NCBI RefSeq assembly: GCF_004022705.2
Contig: NZ_RZOY02000001.1
Location: 378,956 to 442,955 of the forward strand
DNA: 64,000 nt
Direction: 5' to 3'
DNA from: Mesorhizobium sp. M2D.F.Ca.ET.226.01.1.1
Lineage (GTDB): Bacteria > Pseudomonadota > Alphaproteobacteria > Rhizobiales > Rhizobiaceae
Position 1 is the stretch's first letter, and each line of letters starts with the position of its first letter. Below, piece by piece: positions 16,396 through 23,873 of the stretch. The notes beneath the pieces are model-generated. The model was not told the DNA's origin. It did no database searches and saw only the letters and a program-made list of their open reading frames with translations. The position numbers and the translations under genes were made by a program.

Positions 16396-16435
16396 CGAGG
16401 CACCCCTGTTTAGCCTGACCCTATATCGGCCCGAC

Positions 16436-17008
16436 CTAAATTGTCGTATTCCAGCCGATTGGCTGGCCCGGCTCGGGAGCTTGTTCGATGTCAATCTGCA
16501 CCGCGGCGAGTTGCATGCCGGCCACCTCGACAAATGGCCCGAGCAGTCCATAGCGAAAACTCGCGGCATCGAACCGCGTGAGCCAATCAGGCTCTATCAC
16601 GCTCGTTAGTCTCGATACGCCCAGAAGCCTGCACATCTCGGGAACTGAACCCATCAACTGGCCGAAGAGCTTCCCTCCGCGACGATCCCTTCTTATGAAA
16701 AATCGGGACCATTCGTGGATCTCACGCCCATGCGGCACAGGTCCATCGACCAGGTGCGAATAACGATCTTGGAGAAGATGAGGGGCGCTCGTCGGCAGGA
16801 ACCTGTACCCTCCAACCACATGGTCATCCTCGAGGGCGAGCACATAAACTGCGTGGGGTGTATCATAGCCGTCCACCTCGCGCCCGTCGGGTCGGGCAAG
16901 CGCCGCCCACCCACGCTCGCCGACAAAAATGTCGTGACGCAACCTGTAGTGTTCCTCCAGGAGATCTTGGTGGCGAGGGTCAGCGCTACCTGTGATGAGA
17001 CGAATCAT
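16436..17008 (-). CDS. Acyl-homoserine-lactone synthase (LuxI family)
   Basis: 190 residues. Conserved LuxI residues are present: R and F/W in YRLRHDIFVGERGWAAL, E/D in DGREVDGYDTPHAVYVLALE, R in VGGYRFLPT, and ExSRFFI as EIHEWSRFFIRR. It makes an N-acyl-homoserine lactone from S-adenosylmethionine and an acyl donor. The overall pattern (EWSRxF, GxSxxxxVIE) is closer to BjaI/RpaI-type enzymes using unusual acyl-CoA donors than to classical LuxI, so the acyl group may not be a straight fatty chain; this is inference. It sits between two luxR genes on one strand. Confidence 0.92.
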   Translation of the reverse strand: MIRLITGSADPRHQDLLEEHYRLRHDIFVGERGWAALARPDGREVDGYDTPHAVYVLALEDDHVVGGYRFLPTSAPHLLQDRYSHLVDGPVPHGREIHEWSRFFIRRDRRGGKLFGQLMGSVPEMCRLLGVSRLTSVIEPDWLTRFDAASFRYGLLGPFVEVAGMQLAAVQIDIEQAPEPGQPIGWNTTI

Positions 17009-17097
17009 GAAATGCGGCCACTCCTATTTGGAGCGACATTCTTAGGAGGCGCTCGCGCCGGCTATTGCCATCTTTAGCCATTGACGCGGGGCGTGGT

Positions 17098-17817
17098 TCA
17101 ACCGGCGATCTCCATCGCGCTCAAAGCTTTTGCGACGGCCTGCGTGCGCGTGACGGACCCAGTCTTTCGCATAGCGCCAGCAATGTGCTTGTTCACCGTG
17201 GAGTCGGATATGCCGAGTATCTGCGAGATCTCCCACGCTGTTTTGCCCTCCGCCACCCAGGCTAGCACCTCGCGTTCCCGATCAGAGAGTGTCAGGCCTT
17301 TGGGACGGCTATGGTCGACGAGCAGTTGAAGCCTGCTCGCGAAAGTAAGCGACAGGACATTCACGGATTCTAGGGCCTCCTTGCGCGTGATTGGCGTCTC
17401 GCCGGCAAGCGAAATGCAGCCGGCGAGCGCGTTGCGGACGGGAATGGGAATACATACGCCGTCTTTCAGGCCGGCATCGGCCCCTTCCCTCATGATGCGA
17501 TCGCCAGCGGATCCCAACGCGCTGGCGCGCATACTGGCCTCTTTCCAGGTGAAGGGTGTCCTAAGGACAAGGGAGGCCATCGCAACCGGATCGCGCTTGA
17601 TGTAGTCGCGCGATAGATAGTGGGACATCCAGTCTTCGGGCCAGAACCGTTCAAGGACCAGATTTTCGAAGCGCTGGCCGTGGCTTGGCAATCCCGTCAC
17701 GATGAAGTGGCTAAACCCGAACTGGCGAATAGCGGCGCGATAGAGTCCGATGAGCGCCCCGACGGTTGGGGCATTTGCCAACTGTAAGGCGTCCTGAAGT
17801 ATGTGCATGGTATTCAT
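17098..17817 (-). CDS. LuxR-family quorum-sensing regulator (second)
   Basis: 239 residues, typical length. Ligand-domain signature: WPEDWMSHYLSRDYIKRDPV, PFTW and DAGLKDGVCIPI. A canonical DNA-binding domain follows: LTLSDREREVLAWVAEGKTA, WEISQILGISDSTVNKHIAG. It is the first gene of a likely luxR-luxI-luxR transcription unit, 89 bases before luxI. Both LuxR proteins keep the AHL-binding pattern, so one may activate luxI and the other act on separate targets or as antagonist. Confidence 0.9.
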   Translation of the reverse strand: MNTMHILQDALQLANAPTVGALIGLYRAAIRQFGFSHFIVTGLPSHGQRFENLVLERFWPEDWMSHYLSRDYIKRDPVAMASLVLRTPFTWKEASMRASALGSAGDRIMREGADAGLKDGVCIPIPVRNALAGCISLAGETPITRKEALESVNVLSLTFASRLQLLVDHSRPKGLTLSDREREVLAWVAEGKTAWEISQILGISDSTVNKHIAGAMRKTGSVTRTQAVAKALSAMEIAG

Positions 17818-17989
17818 CCGGCGCTTCCTTTCGCGTGAATGCCACGGACACGGTAAGAGTTTAATGATGGATTGAGGCTATTGAAGCTGTTTTCGATCAT
17901 CGGAAGCTACAAAGCAAGCCAAGGCTGAGATATTAGCACTGTCGCAAATTCATCCTGGCAGCGCTCTCGCTTGACCTTCCAATGTGCTA

Positions 17990-18313
17990 TCAGCCGGACG
18001 GCTTCTGTTCGTCCGGCAAGGTTTTCCGTACGGACGGTTCTTTTCGATCACTGCGCCTCAGCTGCGAAAAGACAGTGAACCAAAAACGAAAATCATCTTC
18101 GCGGCCGGCATAGCGGGCAGTGAAGGCCGCGGACGCAGCTGCGAGCGATGCCCCTGAACCGTAAAGGGCGACTGCGGCGTCAGCAGCCTCGGAAGGATTG
18201 GCGAAATGCCATAATGTTAACCGATTTCCGCCAGCCAGTACGTCTTCGCTATCGTGTTGTTCCACGCCAAAATCTCCCGCGGGTTGCGTCCGGCGCGGGG
18301 CTGACGAAGCCAT
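17990..18313 (-). CDS. Hypothetical protein beside the quorum-sensing genes
   Basis: 107 residues, start ATG 18313. The ordered part is WHFANPSEAADAAVALYGSG, ASLAAASAAFTARYAGREDD, FRFWFTVFSQLRR: a small helical protein. The last codons carry a perfect hairpin (GCCGGACG 17993-18000 with CGTCCGGC 18010-18017) right before the stop, probably a terminator. Its start faces the 20-base dyad at 18428-18447, shared with the divergent response regulator. Confidence 0.55.
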   Translation of the reverse strand: MASSAPRRTQPAGDFGVEQHDSEDVLAGGNRLTLWHFANPSEAADAAVALYGSGASLAAASAAFTARYAGREDDFRFWFTVFSQLRRSDRKEPSVRKTLPDEQKPSG

Positions 18314-18427
18314 TAGACCGGACGTTGTTCACCCACAGAAGTGAGCCACGGTCTCGGGCATCTGCCCGGGAACATTCGTGCCGTCCCTGGTCTTGCGGTC
18401 AAGGTGCGCGTTGAGCGCCTCTTGGCA

Positions 18428-18447
18428 AGGTAGTAATTCTACTACCT
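18428..18447. promoter_or_regulatory. lux-box-like 20-base dyad
   Basis: AGGTAGTA-ATTC-TACTACCT is a perfect inverted repeat with 8-base arms and 4-base centre, total 20 bases, the usual size of LuxR binding sites. It lies in the divergent region between 18313 (minus) and 18598 (plus), 1.4 kb from luxI. LuxR binding is inferred; I did not find the same dyad before luxI. Confidence 0.55.
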
Positions 18448-18597
18448 ATTTCGCTAGGATCGATTGCGATAGCGGTCAGTGTTGACTGTGTCACCTTCGA
18501 GGTCGGAATCCAGCGGGTGCTGGTATTGCGGCGAGAGGAGTACGACCGCGCGCGATCTCGTATATCGGCTCGCCTTCGACCGGGAGCAGAGCTGCCG

Positions 18598-19299
18598 ATG
18601 GAGCCAGTGGCAATTATCTGCTCACAAGACGCAGAACTCTACATAATCCTCGAATACATTCTTGGCTTGGACGGATACAAAACCTTGCTCGCCGGCAACA
18701 TCGAGGAAGCGGCGGAACGGGCAAGGGAAACGTCCCCGGTGACGGTCGTCCTGGACTGTCGCCCCAGCGGTCTTCCAGTTGCCAGACTATGTGCGCAGCT
18801 CAAGGAGGACCCGACGACTCGCTCTATCCTACTTGTTGCGCTGATCGCACCGGGCGCGGAAGACCAGCATATCCAGCTTTTGAAGGCAGGCGTGGACGAC
18901 AGCCTCGTGCGACCTCTTGTGCCAGCGAAGTTGTTGGCTTCCCTGCCGTCGAAGCGAACGACGGGCGCGCGTAGCAATGTTCACGCTCACCACGTTCTTA
19001 GCTTCGGCGCCATGGAACTGCGCCCCGACAGCTTGAGCGCGCGAAGTGGCGATAGGGAGATCCAACTAGGAGCGATTGAATTCCGCTTGTTACGACATCT
19101 GCTCGAAAATCCGCGCCAGGTTTTCAGCCGCCAGGACCTAATTGCGGTCGCGTGGCCAAAAAACATCCATGTCGACGCTCGCACGGTGGACGTACATGTC
19201 AGTCGGCTACGCAAGTCGCTGCAAAAGCTCCGAACTGGAATCTCCATCCGAACGGTCCGGTCCGCGGGCTACATGCTTGATGACACAGACAATTTCTGA
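18598..19299 (+). CDS. OmpR/PhoB-type response regulator with degenerate receiver
   Basis: 233 residues from MEPVAIICSQDAELYIILEY. The receiver keeps the phospho-acceptor Asp (VVLDCRPSGLPV) but the acidic pair at the start is altered (CSQDAE for a VEDE-like motif), the Thr/Ser switch is Ile (ALIAPG) and the conserved Lys is Arg (SLVRPLVP). The C-terminal winged helix is normal: IEFRLLRHLLENPRQVFSRQ, TVDVHVSRLRKSLQK, IRTVRSAGYML. It probably works without ordinary phosphorylation. An upstream in-frame start at 18517 is possible. Its promoter contains the lux-box-like dyad. Confidence 0.8.
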   Translation: MEPVAIICSQDAELYIILEYILGLDGYKTLLAGNIEEAAERARETSPVTVVLDCRPSGLPVARLCAQLKEDPTTRSILLVALIAPGAEDQHIQLLKAGVDDSLVRPLVPAKLLASLPSKRTTGARSNVHAHHVLSFGAMELRPDSLSARSGDREIQLGAIEFRLLRHLLENPRQVFSRQDLIAVAWPKNIHVDARTVDVHVSRLRKSLQKLRTGISIRTVRSAGYMLDDTDNF

Positions 19300-19463
19300 G
19301 CGGCAGAACTGTTGCCATCCTGCACCATCACGTCCTCGCCACTTGCGGCGTGCCGTGAATTTAACACGAAGCTGATTGTTTCTCGCCGGCGCGGGTTTGC
19401 CGGATCCGCCTGCGAGTCCCCTCCCCCAGCTTGTTACAACACTGTGAAAGTTTGATTGGATTA

Positions 19464-19488
19464 TTAATTGCCGGTCAGAAGCAATTAA
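19464..19488. promoter_or_regulatory. 25-base inverted repeat before the oxoamine synthase gene
   Basis: TTAATTGC (19464-19471), 9-base centre, GCAATTAA (19481-19488): perfect 8-base arms in AT-rich DNA about 130 bases before the ATG at 19620. A regulator site is likely; candidates are the adjacent response regulator or one of the LuxR proteins. Confidence 0.45.
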
Positions 19489-19619
19489 CAACAATTCACG
19501 CACGACCAGAATATTCTGCTCTATATCCATCCTCTCTCGCGGAAGATGCTTACCCGCGAAAGAAAGATGGGCTCATGTGCCACATCTGTTCGATCCTTTA
19601 CTCGCGAAAAGAGGTTCAG

Positions 19620-20879
19620 ATGTCGGCAGCAGAATCTTCAGCAAGCGCTGGCCGCGCCGCTCGCTTCCGAAACACTGCCTCGGTCATCGATCGGACTCGG
19701 ACGTTTTTCGAAGAGGCTCACCGGCGCGGGCTGATGGCCGTCTACGGGCACTCCGCACCGGGAAGGGCCGTCTCACTCACAGCAGGAGCGCGTCGAGGCA
19801 ACACGGTCACAGATTTTGTGCGCTGTTCCTACCTTGGCCTCGACAATCATCCGGCTATCGTTGCCGGCGCCATCACGGCAGTCGAAGAATATGGCTCGCT
19901 TCACTGGTCCTGTGCACGCACACGATTGAATTTTGCGCTCATAGGCGATCTTGAGGGCACCCTCTCCCAACTCTTTGGCGCACGCGTCATTGCGTATTCA
20001 ACGGTTATGGTCGCCAACATGGGGGCACTGCCGATCATTGCTTCTGGACATCTGACGGAGGGACAGAAACCAGTGATGGTTTTCGACCGTCTGGCCCATG
20101 CCTCGCTCGCCTTTCACAGGCCGGTCGTGGCGCAAGAGACCCAGGTCGAGACTATTCCTCACAGCGACCTCGATGCCTTGGAGCAGATTTGCCGGAAGCA
20201 TCCGGTCGTCGCCTATGTGTGCGATGGCGTCTATTCGATGGGCGGCTTTGCGCCGATCAAAGAACTTCTGAGGTTGCAGGAAAAGTATGGTCTTTTTCTC
20301 TACATCGACGATGCGCACGGCATTTCGATCTTTGGTGACAACGGCGAAGGTTTTGTGCGCTCGCAGTTGCCCCCCGAACTTGGCGAGCGCACGATCGTTG
20401 CGGCTTCGCTCGGCAAGGGTTTCGGCGCTTCTGGCGGCATGCTCATGCTGGGAACGGTGCATCAGGAAGCGCTGTTTCGCTGCTACTCCCTTCCTCATGC
20501 ATTCTCTGCTTCACCCAATGTCGCGGCCGTTGGCGCCGCCCTCGCCTCGGCGAAGATTCACCAAACGGCCGAGCTCAAGCTTCGCCAGGAACGCTTGGCC
20601 GAGCGGATTGCCTTTTTCGACAAGCACATCGTGACAGACCAGCGCAGCGCCCTGCTGCCAATCCGCATGATCAAAGTGGGTGACGAATTCGCGGCCATCA
20701 AGTTCGCGGAGCGCCTGCTCGACGAAGGCTTTTACACATCCGTGACGTTCTTTCCGACGGTTGCTCAGGGTCGGTCAGGCATACGCATCTGCCTGACGGC
20801 AAGTCACGAGCTTTCGGACCTGGGGCAGCTCTGCGCCAAGATCGCTTGCTATGAGCAAGAAGCACTGACGGAGGCCTGA
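19620..20879 (+). CDS. PLP-dependent alpha-oxoamine synthase family enzyme
   Basis: 419 residues. The fold-type I PLP enzyme motifs are clear: YVCDGVYSMGGFAPIKELLR, then the cofactor pair Asp/His in LYIDDAHGISIFGDNGEGF and the Schiff-base Lys in AASLGKGFGASGGML. This is the family of 8-amino-7-oxononanoate synthase, serine palmitoyltransferase and the Vibrio signal synthase CqsA, which join an acyl-CoA to an amino acid. The otherwise Gly-rich loop is replaced by YGSLHWSCARTRLNF, so the substrate is probably not that of BioF. No biotin genes are nearby. First of five same-strand genes; start chosen for AGAGG before ATG. Confidence 0.85.
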   Translation: MSAAESSASAGRAARFRNTASVIDRTRTFFEEAHRRGLMAVYGHSAPGRAVSLTAGARRGNTVTDFVRCSYLGLDNHPAIVAGAITAVEEYGSLHWSCARTRLNFALIGDLEGTLSQLFGARVIAYSTVMVANMGALPIIASGHLTEGQKPVMVFDRLAHASLAFHRPVVAQETQVETIPHSDLDALEQICRKHPVVAYVCDGVYSMGGFAPIKELLRLQEKYGLFLYIDDAHGISIFGDNGEGFVRSQLPPELGERTIVAASLGKGFGASGGMLMLGTVHQEALFRCYSLPHAFSASPNVAAVGAALASAKIHQTAELKLRQERLAERIAFFDKHIVTDQRSALLPIRMIKVGDEFAAIKFAERLLDEGFYTSVTFFPTVAQGRSGIRICLTASHELSDLGQLCAKIACYEQEALTEA

Positions 20880-20994
20880 GCCACGAACGACATCGATGCC
20901 TACGCGGCAATCAGGTCGGCTTCGTCGCGGCCTGTGGGGCCCAGGTGACCACTCAGTCGCATCCGGACAAAGCGGCTTATCGGAGTTTCGGACC

Positions 20995-22332
20995 ATGACC
21001 AGCCACGAACAAATGAGGACCTCTCGCCTGGCCAATGAGCGTGCGAAAAAGGTCATGCCTGGAGGCAACACCCGCAGCAGCGTCTACGAGGCGCCCTTTC
21101 CGCTTTATCTGAAATCCGGAAAGGGAGCCTATGTGACAGATGTCGACGACAACGCCTATCTGGATTTCCAGAATAATTTCACGGCGCTAATCCATGGCTA
21201 TGACCACCCAGAGGTGAACTCGGCGCTGCTCACACAAATCGGCATGGGACTGAGTTTTGCTTTTCCCACCGAGAGTGAGATCGATCTCGCCGAGATTCTT
21301 TGCGAAAGGGTGCCCTTTTTCGAGCAGGTGCGCTTCACAAATACAGGATCGGAAGCGGTGATGGTGGCCATCAAGGCCGCGCGTGCCATCACCGGGCGCC
21401 CGCAAATAGCAAAGTGCGAAGGCGCCTATCACGGCAACTATGATTATGTCGAAGCAAGTTTCGATCCCGTTCCTGCCGACTGGCAAACGGGGACCGCAGA
21501 GGCCCAGGCGTATAACTACGGAACCCCGGCCTCAGTCCTGGCCGAGGTGGTCGTCATTCCTTTCAACAACGTTGCTGCGACTGAGCGGCTGCTGGAGCCG
21601 CACAAGCAGACGCTGGCGTGCGTCGTCATCGACCCCCTGCCATCGCGCGCGGGGCTGGTACCCGTCGATCGCTCGTACCTGCATTTCCTGCGCGAGTTCA
21701 CGGCTCGCCATGGAATTCTGCTGATCTCGGATGAAGTTCTGAGCTTCCGGTTGAGCTATCGCGGTGCGATTGCCACCTACGGGATCGAACCGGACCTGTG
21801 CACCTTCGGCAAGATCGTCGGCGGCGGACTGCCCATCGGGGCTGTTGCCGGTCGAGCCGAAACCATGCGTGTCTTTGATCCAAGCCGCGGCAAACCGCCG
21901 GTCTCCCAGGCGGGGACCTTCACCGCCAATCCACTAAGCATGGTTGCAGGGGCTGCCGCCATGCGCGCCCTGACCGAAGTGGAGATCGAGCGGCTCAACG
22001 CCCTTGGAGCGCAGGCCCGTTCGGAACTTGGCGCAACACTGGCTGCCTCAGATTTAGGAGGGCATGTCACCGGCGCCGCCTCCCTTTTTTGCGTGTTCAT
22101 TGGCGACGAAGAAGTCAAGGACTACGCAAGCGCCTATCATGCGTGGCAGCAGAGACAGCGCCTTTCGCGGTTGATTTCGCTCTGCCGCGACGAAGGGATT
22201 CTCCTATCGCGCATCGGCCTGGGGGCCCTTTCAACCCCAATGGCAACGGCCGAGATCGCCACGCTCGCCGTGCGGTTCGGTCGAGCATTGGCCAAGCTGG
22301 CCGCCACGACACCGTCCGCCGCTGTCGCGTGA
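20995..22332 (+). CDS. Class III aminotransferase, glutamate-1-semialdehyde-aminomutase-like
   Basis: 445 residues from MTSHEQMRTSRLANERAKKV. Motifs: MPGGNTRSSVYEAPFPLYLK, AYLDFQNNFTALIHGYDHPE, TNTGSEAVMVAIKAARAITG, ISDEVLSF for the PLP Asp, and the catalytic Lys in CTFGKIVGGGLPIGAVAG. The closest known activity is HemL-type intramolecular amino transfer, but the gene sits in a cluster without haem genes, so a related amino-ketone or beta-amino substrate is likely. The start at 20995 has GGAG upstream and is preferred to an upstream frame extension at 20896. Confidence 0.85.
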   Translation: MTSHEQMRTSRLANERAKKVMPGGNTRSSVYEAPFPLYLKSGKGAYVTDVDDNAYLDFQNNFTALIHGYDHPEVNSALLTQIGMGLSFAFPTESEIDLAEILCERVPFFEQVRFTNTGSEAVMVAIKAARAITGRPQIAKCEGAYHGNYDYVEASFDPVPADWQTGTAEAQAYNYGTPASVLAEVVVIPFNNVAATERLLEPHKQTLACVVIDPLPSRAGLVPVDRSYLHFLREFTARHGILLISDEVLSFRLSYRGAIATYGIEPDLCTFGKIVGGGLPIGAVAGRAETMRVFDPSRGKPPVSQAGTFTANPLSMVAGAAAMRALTEVEIERLNALGAQARSELGATLAASDLGGHVTGAASLFCVFIGDEEVKDYASAYHAWQQRQRLSRLISLCRDEGILLSRIGLGALSTPMATAEIATLAVRFGRALAKLAATTPSAAVA

Positions 22333-22341
22333 GGCAGGAGA

Positions 22342-23268
22342 ATGACTGTCATGAAGGGCGTCTTTGCGTTTGCTAACGATCGGCTATCGCTCCTCGCCTA
22401 CCTCCTGCTCGCCGCCGTCTCAATTTGGTGGGCGGGCTCTTATGTTCTCATCAAGATCGCGGTTCTTGATGTGCCGCCGGCGACCCTTGCGACGGCGAGA
22501 CTGCTGATTGCAGCAACCGTGCTGCTGGTGTGGTTGAAGTTTGGCGATGCAGGATCCCTTCCCGCAGACCTCGATGCCTGGGCCAGATACGCACAGGTCG
22601 CGATGTTCGGCCACGCTCTGCCCCTTTATCTGATCGCATGGGCCTCCATGACCGTACCGGTGAGCGAAATGGCGATCCTGGTCGCCACGACGCCTTTCTT
22701 CGCGGTGCTTCTCGCCCATCTGGCTCTTCGTGAGAGACCATCGCGAGCAACCATTTTCGGTCTGTTGCTGGGCTTTATCAGCCTCGCTGCATTCTTAATT
22801 CCTTCCACGGTATCGACGTTGCACTCGAGCAAAAGTGCCGTACCGCTAATCGCCCTTTTGGTAGCAGCTGCAAGCTATGCGCTGTCCGGTCGCGCGGTGG
22901 CCCGACTACAGGACAAGAATGCGCTTGTGACTGGAACGGCGGTCATGATCTGCGCAATTCCAATGTTGCTGCCGCTGAGCCTCGCCTTCGAGCGGCCTTG
23001 GGCGATCACCCCGACAGCGCAGACTCTTGTCGCTCTCCCAGTCCTCGGCGTCGTGTCCACAGCCGTGATGTATGTCGCCTACTATCGCTTGATCAGGTTG
23101 AGTGGGCCGGCCTTTGCCAGCACGCATCACTACTTGGTCCCTGCTTTGAGTATCGCCTTCGGCGCCGCGTTTCTCGGCGAGAGGCCGACTCCAATCCAAT
23201 TGGTGCTCATGATGCCCATAGTCGCGAGCGTTTTCATCGTTCGTGGGCTGATCTCCCGAAAATTATGA
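22342..23268 (+). CDS. EamA/DMT-family transporter
   Basis: 308 residues with ten hydrophobic segments in two EamA repeats, for example LLAAVSIWWAGSYVLIKIAV at the start of repeat one and ALLVAAASYALSGRAVARLQ in repeat two; the end reads MMPIVASVFIVRGLISRKL. The DMT superfamily mainly exports amino acids and small metabolites, so it is the obvious exporter for the product of this cluster. It starts 9 bases after the aminotransferase with GGCAGGAG upstream. Confidence 0.85.
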   Translation: MTVMKGVFAFANDRLSLLAYLLLAAVSIWWAGSYVLIKIAVLDVPPATLATARLLIAATVLLVWLKFGDAGSLPADLDAWARYAQVAMFGHALPLYLIAWASMTVPVSEMAILVATTPFFAVLLAHLALRERPSRATIFGLLLGFISLAAFLIPSTVSTLHSSKSAVPLIALLVAAASYALSGRAVARLQDKNALVTGTAVMICAIPMLLPLSLAFERPWAITPTAQTLVALPVLGVVSTAVMYVAYYRLIRLSGPAFASTHHYLVPALSIAFGAAFLGERPTPIQLVLMMPIVASVFIVRGLISRKL

Positions 23269-23293
23269 AACGCCTCGTTGGAGGAGAACGATC

Positions 23294-23812
23294 ATGCTTG
23301 CTCTTGAGACGCCGCGACTTTTTATGCGCCCGCTGGCCAAGTCCGACCTCGAAGACGTTCATCGCCTGCACACCGATCCGTTGGTCGTACAATCGCTGTT
23401 TTCAGGCGAGCCTCCGTCCCGCCAGAACACCGAGGAAAAGCTGGACCAGTATGTCCAGGCTTGGCGGCAGAACGGCTTTGGCTTTTTTGGCGTGTTCTTG
23501 AGAGGAAATTCGCGGGCAGGAAGTGAATTCGCGGGCCGCGCGGGCCTGCGCCGCTTCGAGAATACGGCGGATGTCGAGTACGGCCTTTGCTTGTTCGGGC
23601 ACGCTGCTGGCCGCGGGATCGGTCCCGAACTCGGCGGGGAGATCCTGCGCCATGCCTTCGAGGAACTTGGCCTGGAGCGGGTGGTCGCGCTGATCAGGCC
23701 CGAGAACGAGCGCGCGATTCGCGCGGCCGAAAAGATCGGGTTCACACATCTCGAAGACAAACCATACAGCGATCGCGTGAAGGGTTTTTACGAGGCGCGC
23801 CCGAGCCGGTAA
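23294..23812 (+). CDS. GNAT-family N-acetyltransferase (RimJ/RimL-like)
   Basis: 172 residues: LALETPRLFMRPLAKSDLED is the usual beginning of RimJ/RimL-type GNAT proteins. The acetyl-CoA loop appears as LFGHAAGRGIGPELGGEILR, followed by FEELGLERVVALIRPENERA and SIRAAEKIGF-like IRAAEKIGFTHLED. It transfers an acetyl group to an amine, either to the pathway product, perhaps for self-protection, or to an unrelated target. GGAGGAGAACG precedes the ATG; 25 bases after the exporter gene. Confidence 0.85.
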   Translation: MLALETPRLFMRPLAKSDLEDVHRLHTDPLVVQSLFSGEPPSRQNTEEKLDQYVQAWRQNGFGFFGVFLRGNSRAGSEFAGRAGLRRFENTADVEYGLCLFGHAAGRGIGPELGGEILRHAFEELGLERVVALIRPENERAIRAAEKIGFTHLEDKPYSDRVKGFYEARPSR

Positions 23813-23873
23813 GGCGATCGAGAAAAAATGCGAGCCAAAGGCTCGCGTCAAGCCGCTCAGGATGGAGAGAACC

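Noticed and set aside
17098..17817. luxR pair and luxI as an ICESym-type traR/traI conjugation system
   Set aside because: No conjugation, excisionase or integrase genes occur near them in this window, and the synthase looks closer to the BjaI/RpaI type.
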